Origin: Dysidea avara
Lineage: Eukaryota > Porifera > Demospongiae > Dictyoceratida > Dysideidae
Assembly: GCF_963678975.1 (NCBI RefSeq)
Contig: NC_089275.1
Span: 20,604,467-20,668,466 of the forward strand
DNA length: 64,000 nucleotides
Direction of reading: 5' to 3'
The position numbers were made by a program, and so were the translations under genes. The notes beneath the pieces were generated by a model that was not told the origin of the DNA, searched no databases, and worked only from the letters and a program-made list of their open reading frames with translations. Shown in pieces: positions 58,719-64,000 of this stretch (position 1 is its first letter; each line of letters starts with the position of its first letter).

Positions 58719-59059
58719 CAGAGGAGGTTTTAAGCGCCGTTGAAATAAAAAATTATATGAAAGTCTCTTTATGGAGTGGAGTAAACAGTAGTCTCAATAT
58801 AAAACAGTGAGACATTGTCACTTCTGTTTATGAATACGTACATTATCAATATCAGTTATATGAAAGTGGTTTAGTATTTTCATCTGAAACTCTTAAGCGC
58901 TTTTGCATATCTCCTTAAAGCTTATGTGAAGAGTGATCTGAATATTGAGTCTGCTCCGGTCTACCCCACCACTTGCTTATTTTGTATTGCAACTATTGAG
59001 GGTCATGTGAAACACCAAATACATCTATGTAATAATTTAGCATGTCCAACCTCCTCTGC
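58719..59059. mobile_element. MULE-like MITE, relative of 55470
   Basis: Starts CAGAGGAGGTTTTAAGCGCC and ends GTCCAACCTCCTCTG. The 9-bp flanks TATGCTGTC and CATGGTGTC match at 7 of 9. More diverged than the copy at 55470-55857. Confidence 0.6.
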
Positions 59060-59964
59060 ATGGTGTCATATCTAAAAACTAAAACAAAATAACCTAGGCT
59101 CTTTTCCAAAACAGTAGGGATAGCGCATTATACATTATTTACTGGCTTGCCGCATGGGCGTAGTGTATTTCACGGACTGGACTCATGGACTGGATTCGTG
59201 GACTGAGCTGGAAACAGCTTTTAAACAATAATCCAGGCATTATCCGGCTGCATGTGATTTCAAAAAAAGTTTTAGACTACTTAAGATCAAGTTGTAGTAA
59301 AGAATTTGTGATCTTTTATGGATAGATACAAATAATTCAGCGGAGCATACAAAATGTACAGCAGTAAGACCACTATTTTATGATTTTCTTTTTTTCATCA
59401 GTGCCCATATGAATTTTTACTGCTGCACGTATTTCCCCATCATCAAAGAGTTAACCATTATTTCATCTGATAAACCTAAATATTTAGGATGTACAGTTCA
59501 GTTTTCAAGATTGTTGCACTCATACGGTAACTACGTACGTACCTTCCAAGGGAATGTGAAAGATTGGTGTAATGAAGTTTACACGTAAGAAATTGACCTT
59601 TGAATGAAACTGATCATGTGACGAAGGACAACTATATGTAGAGAGGATAGTTGCCAAACTAGCTGTAGCTATGTTGAGTCAGCTAAGTTAGCAAAATTGA
59701 CTGTTATGCTGAGAGTATCAGGCCCTGGAGGTATGAAATAAGTCTACAAGGGGGTGATATACAGGCACTCACTGTAGGTAGATCTGTGACCACGGTCAAA
59801 GTCTAAGTCAAAGGTCAAGACCACCAAATTTGTGCCAAGTCAATGGTCAAGGGTAAAAATTTACAACCCACAATCAAAAAGTACTGAAACTGTTGCTAGA
59901 TCATTGGTCAAAGATTGAAGCTTAGTCACAGGTCAAAGCAAAAATTCAACTGGCCAAGACTGAC

Positions 59965-60316
59965 TAGCCTCGTACCCAGACCACTTTTTTTTCTTTTTGT
60001 GTGGGGGCGGAGAAAAAAAGGGTCTGGTGGGCAGCCGGATCTACAACTTTTGGGGATCGTTGATTAGTGGTGATGAATAGCAAAGTCCTATTAACAAAGC
60101 AACAATAGGAAATATGGCGCATGTATCCAATGATGTAGCCTTGCCAAGCTTTTCTATTGTTGCTTCGTTAACAGGCCTTTGTTATTCATCACCACTAATC
60201 AACGATCCCCAAAAGTTGTAGATACGGCTGCACAAAAAATGTATTGGAGACCCACCAGACCCTTTTTTTCTCCGCCCCCACACAAAAAGAAAAAAAGCGG
60301 TCTGGGGGTGAGACTA
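59965..60316. mobile_element. MITE with long TIR and 9-bp target duplication
   Basis: Begins TAGCCTCGTACCCAGACC and ends in an inverse (GGTCTGGGGGTGAGACTA). Inverted matches continue through AAAAGAAAAAAAGC and GGGGGCGGAGAAAAAAAGGG, and further arms surround a centre near 60130. AAGACTGAC is repeated at both sides (59956-59964 and 60317-60325), an exact 9-bp duplication. Related in subterminal sequence to 39610-40023. Confidence 0.85.
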
Positions 60317-60889
60317 AAGACTGACTATGGTCGCAGATCTCCCTACAGCACGTACCTACGTGACAACCCCTTGGTCTAGCTAGCTGGCTATATTGTGGCA
60401 AGTGCTAGTGATAATGAACCTCCTCCCTGCACTCTACACTTGGAATTTTATGAAAATCACCCTAACAACACAGAAAAAAAAACACCCAATCAAATCACAT
60501 TTTTTTAAAATCTGCAGACTGACAAAGTTATAGCACTCATTCATATCAACCCTGTCACTAACAGACTGAGTCATCTGTAACTGTGCAGGGTGCTGTGCAA
60601 ACAGAGTGTAGTGGCAACAGTAAATCAATGTTGCATCATATAAACAAACAAATTGCCTCTTCGAAAGTGCTAATTATACTGTATACACACAGTCACATGC
60701 ATACCTAGTCTTTACACAGCAGAGTAACAGCAACAGTAAGTTAACTTCACGAAATCTGATGTGTATTCTATCTAACGCCTACCGGCACGTGGGGCGTTTT
60801 AATAGGAGTCTCGTATTTGTAACCGTGCATAACTTAGGAACATTGTTGAGTTGTAAACAACCATTCGTCGAAGCCGCGGGGTGGTAGCG

Positions 60890-63722
60890 ATGCCTGGAGT
60901 AGAGACAGCGCAACAACCAACTCCCGCGACTGAGTCTACGGAAGAGAAACCAGCAGAGGAAAAGGAGGCTCCGGCACCTAAGCCAGTGGTAGGAATCATC
61001 TACCCGCCTCCAGAAGTGAGAAGTATCCTTGTAAAATTGATGTGCTTTATTTAGAAGTATTTTGTGTAGTAATGACAACGCTATGAACTTGTACACATAG
61101 TTTCCATGTGGTTTTTCCCAGTAAATTAAGACTATTTGGTGTTTTCATCAGAAAATTGTGGAGTGCTGGTGGGTGAATCATTACCATTTTTCTAAGTATA
61201 TCTAAGCTATCCACCTGAACTCTCCGCATTGAGTTAGTTAACCATATGGAAAATTTTATGCAATATTTCCTTTGATGTCTAAATCCAATAAACGCCTGTG
61301 GTGGAGTTACTAAATAGTTAACCTGTGGTCTCGCCAGTAGTTGTTTACTGCATTCATCAAAAAAAAATCGGTAAAGCCAAAAAAACAAAATTTCCTTACT
61401 GTTAGCTTACTTTCTGGACAAGACAGGCATCATTAGCATTCAGCTAGGCATTCAATACCAATGTTTGGCATGGTGTGGCACTGACACAACAAACTCGAAA
61501 GATAATTCTCAATGCTAGCACTCACGATTTGCTTCTTAATAGCTTACTTTCTGGACAAGACAAGGGCTTTTCTAGCCCAGCATTGTAACTACTTAATACT
61601 GATTGTAGCTACTTAATACTGGCACTATAGTCGCACCACAAGTGGCACCACAAGTGGCACTGACACAATCAACTTGACTTAATTAATAAGGCTGGATAAA
61701 TCCCAATGCTAGCACATACCGTTTGCCACTTTCTCTCACTCTTTCTTAACCTAAGAAATTTTCTAAATCACTTAGAATGAGTCAACACCAGTTTCTACAC
61801 TATGTAGAGCCCCTCAGACAATGTGGGCTTGGCTACCCACGATTAATTACCGCGGCTGCATTGACTAAAACTTATTGTAATGTTCACCAGTTACCAACCC
61901 CTTTGTCATCTTCAAATGTACAGTCTTTGATGTGCAGACAAGCATAGGGGGAAATGTAGTAGGTACAGCAATGGAAACACGTGTAGTTCGCTGATGAATA
62001 ACAGAAAATCACCAAATACTGGCCTAAGCCAATGTGTTCCTTAACTAAACTCAGACATTGTTGACAAGACAGCAGATTTCGTAGCAAGAAATGGTAAGCG
62101 ACGTTTTGCTGAGCATCCTGTGGTATTAACTGATTACCAATAGGACTGCAGTTTCAAGAGAGGATCCGCCTCAATGAGGCTGGCAATACGAAGTTCAACT
62201 TTCTCAACCCAACTGATCCTTATCATGCATATTATATGCATAAAATTAATGAAATAAGAGAAGGCAAAGTTGGTAAGTAAAATGTTTGGTCTATTACAAA
62301 GTGTTACTGATCTGTTGCCTTTCAATAGTTCAAGATGCTGCACAGAAGGTAAGTCTGCTCTATGTAATGTTGTCACTGTTGACCTAACGTGCTGTATTGT
62401 ACTTCGTAGGTTTTAGTTTGTGTCTACTGTAGTGTGTATGTCACTATTGTGAATTGTAATGGGTTGTGTGGACACACTATGCTAATGGTACATGCCTGCA
62501 GGTGTATGCAATATTCCTTGTCTTGTAGACAGTGTTGAAGTCCACAGCTCCTGTTCCTCTGATGCCAGAGCTTGAAGTGCCCAACGAGCCACCACCAGAG
62601 TGGGAGTTCATTGTTGATCCTCCCTCCATTTCTGCTGTTGACCTGTAAGTGAAATACATGTGTGCACACAGGGTCAGTGTCTCAGTGACTAGTATCATTA
62701 TAATGTGTGCATGTGTGTGTACATGTGTGTGTGTGCTACTCACTACATGTGTACATGCTGTAGTGCAGTATGTTATGGCTGTTACCCTTATAGGGACATT
62801 GTTAAGCTGACTGCTCAGTTTGTGGCGAAGAATGGCACCTCATTTTTAGAAAGACTGATGCAGAAGGAACAGAGAAGTTACCAGTTTGACTTCCTCAGGA
62901 AACATCATCCATTGTTCTCCTATTTTACAAAACTGGTAGAACAGTACAGCAAGGTGGGTGAAGGGGCTGGTCATATGTTATTATTGTCACCATGGATCAT
63001 AAAATAGTATTTTTCATTGGAAGTGTTCAATTTTTACTAAAAAGCACTGTCCATACTCTCGATGTTGTATGTGTTTTAATGCTGTGTATGTGTGCCTTTT
63101 GTATTTGCTTTATTCCATATGTTCACATGTACTGCAGGTTCTGTTGCCTTCTCGAGATCTCAAGGCAAAGTTACACCAAGAAGTTGAAAATCCATACCAG
63201 GTGTGTCCTCAATCTGTTTGTGTGCTTACCTTGTAATTTATTAGAATTTTATGTATGAACAGTTTTGTGTTTCATTGTGATACTTGATGTCCGCATACAG
63301 TACCTACTTGGATGCTATGCAAACATGCAGCACTACACAGCCTGTTCAGCTTACAATTTATATACCCCCTGTATATACCATTAGTATGGCCTCAGATTAC
63401 ATGTAAAAGGGAAAAGGCTTGTGAGCATTAGAATAGAGATGATCCCTAGAGCACAGCACTACCACTCTAGTGTCCTGGAACTTTTTTTTGATATTTGGTT
63501 AAAGGATTGTATTGAACAAGCTACCACTTTACTGCTCTATAGTACACCGTACATTATCTTGATGGCTAAAACATGCACAGTACTCTGCATACACTCAACA
63601 CTTGTACAGACACATTATATTCTTGTGGTAGATCCTGGACCATGTCAAGGTGAGAGTGGACTGGACGAGGTTCCAAGATCGGATCAAGAAGAGAGAACAA
63701 GAAGTTGTGGAGAAGGAACGAT
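60890..63722 (+). CDS. SF3A1: SF3A1, splicing factor 3A subunit 1 (5' part)
   Basis: Eight exons, all with GT-AG edges and consistent phase: 60890-61022, 62055-62093, 62144-62272, 62329-62348, 62529-62644, 62794-62953, 63138-63200 and 63632-63722, running out of the window. Landmarks are PVVGIIYPPPEVR (residues 32-44); the first Surp/SWAP module (DKTADFVARNG... FNFLNPTDPYHAYY); PPPEWEFIVDPPSISAVDLD; the second Surp module (KLTAQFVAKNG... MQKEQRSYQFDFL... FTKLVEQYSK); then VRVDWTRFQDRIKKRE. Human SF3A1 has the same order. In SF3a the second Surp binds SF3A3, and the complex joins the U2 snRNP for branch-site recognition in the nucleus. The C-terminal ubiquitin-like domain lies beyond this window. 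Exon 4 is only 20 bp. Intron 1 (about 1 kb) contains a locally repeated AGCTTACTTTCTGGACAAGA block. No damage seen. Confidence 0.96.
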
Positions 63723-63839
63723 GTAAGTGGTCAAGAGCAGGTGGTATAATCTGTGGTAGCATGTATTAGATTCTAATATTGTAAAGTAGTTTCATCAGGC
63801 TAATAAAGTGAAAACAGTTGGTGCAAATTGTAGTATCAC

Positions 63840-63876
63840 ACACACATACGCACATGCACACACACACACAGATGTA

Positions 63877-63968
<92 letters not shown>
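63840..63968. repeat. CA microsatellite in SF3A1 intron
   Basis: An almost pure CA array of about 130 bp with interruptions at its left end, in the intron after exon 63632-63722. Long Val-Cys frames through it are not genes. Confidence 0.97.
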
Positions 63969-63971
<3 letters not shown>

Positions 63972-64000
63972 AACCAACAATTTGTACTGTAAACCACCTG

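Noticed and set aside
62424..62743. Minus-strand frames opposite SF3A1 exon 5
   Set aside because: Antisense shadow of a well-supported exon.
63766..63980. Val-Cys-rich proteins
   Set aside because: Translation of the CA microsatellite.

Overview
The window is an intron-bearing, AT-rich invertebrate nuclear genome, most likely from a sponge (demosponge). The basis is the mix of a conserved splicing gene with short GT-AG introns, a COX17 gene of metazoan type, a single-exon coiled-coil/NHL protein, an AIG1/septin-like large GTPase, a degenerate copy of a Cys-rich multi-membrane-segment protein family that I associate from memory with sponges and cnidarians, and very dense small DNA transposons. 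No taxon was confirmed by a search.

Layout. 1-3.67 kb is the left copy of a segment repeated in direct orientation at 18.54-22.76 kb. 4.19-6.43 kb is a decayed Ty3/gypsy element whose integrase C-terminus lies upstream of its reverse transcriptase, followed by one LTR. 7.14-8.62 kb (minus) is the NHL protein gene. 9.06-9.36 kb is a LINE tail. 9.91-12.46 kb is the membrane-protein pseudogene, split by a hAT-type MITE. 15.32-17.29 kb is a LINE split by another hAT-type MITE inside its catalytic motif A. 23.03-24.84 kb (minus) is the GTPase. 25-36 kb is repeat-rich, with a nearly perfect 800-bp palindrome (28.5-29.3 kb) and a tandem array of splice-site-bounded segments (31.5-32.6 kb). 36.4-50.05 kb (minus) holds six phase-compatible exons of a clan CD (caspase/legumain-fold) cysteine peptidase-like gene. 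Its largest intron, 9.9 kb, contains a probable Helitron and several MITEs, and a candidate first exon lies at 53.8 kb inside a TIR-bounded block. 56.8-57.0 kb (minus) is COX17. 60.9 kb to beyond 63.7 kb (plus) is the 5' part of SF3A1, eight exons with all phases consistent.

The genes do not form a pathway; this is ordinary animal gene order with independent genes. The most unusual feature is an 18-bp module, ACTCTAATAGARCAGTCA, seen about 30 times on both strands, often in pairs. It lies inside at least four TIR/TSD-defined MITE families whose terminal repeats differ, so it seems to be shared internal cargo and not a terminal repeat. Many elements were delimited by reading exact target-site duplications (8-bp, 9-bp and 5-bp classes). 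In three cases (LINE motif A, the membrane-protein gene, one copy of the segmental duplication) the pre-insertion state can be inferred. Identity and copy-number statements are by eye.
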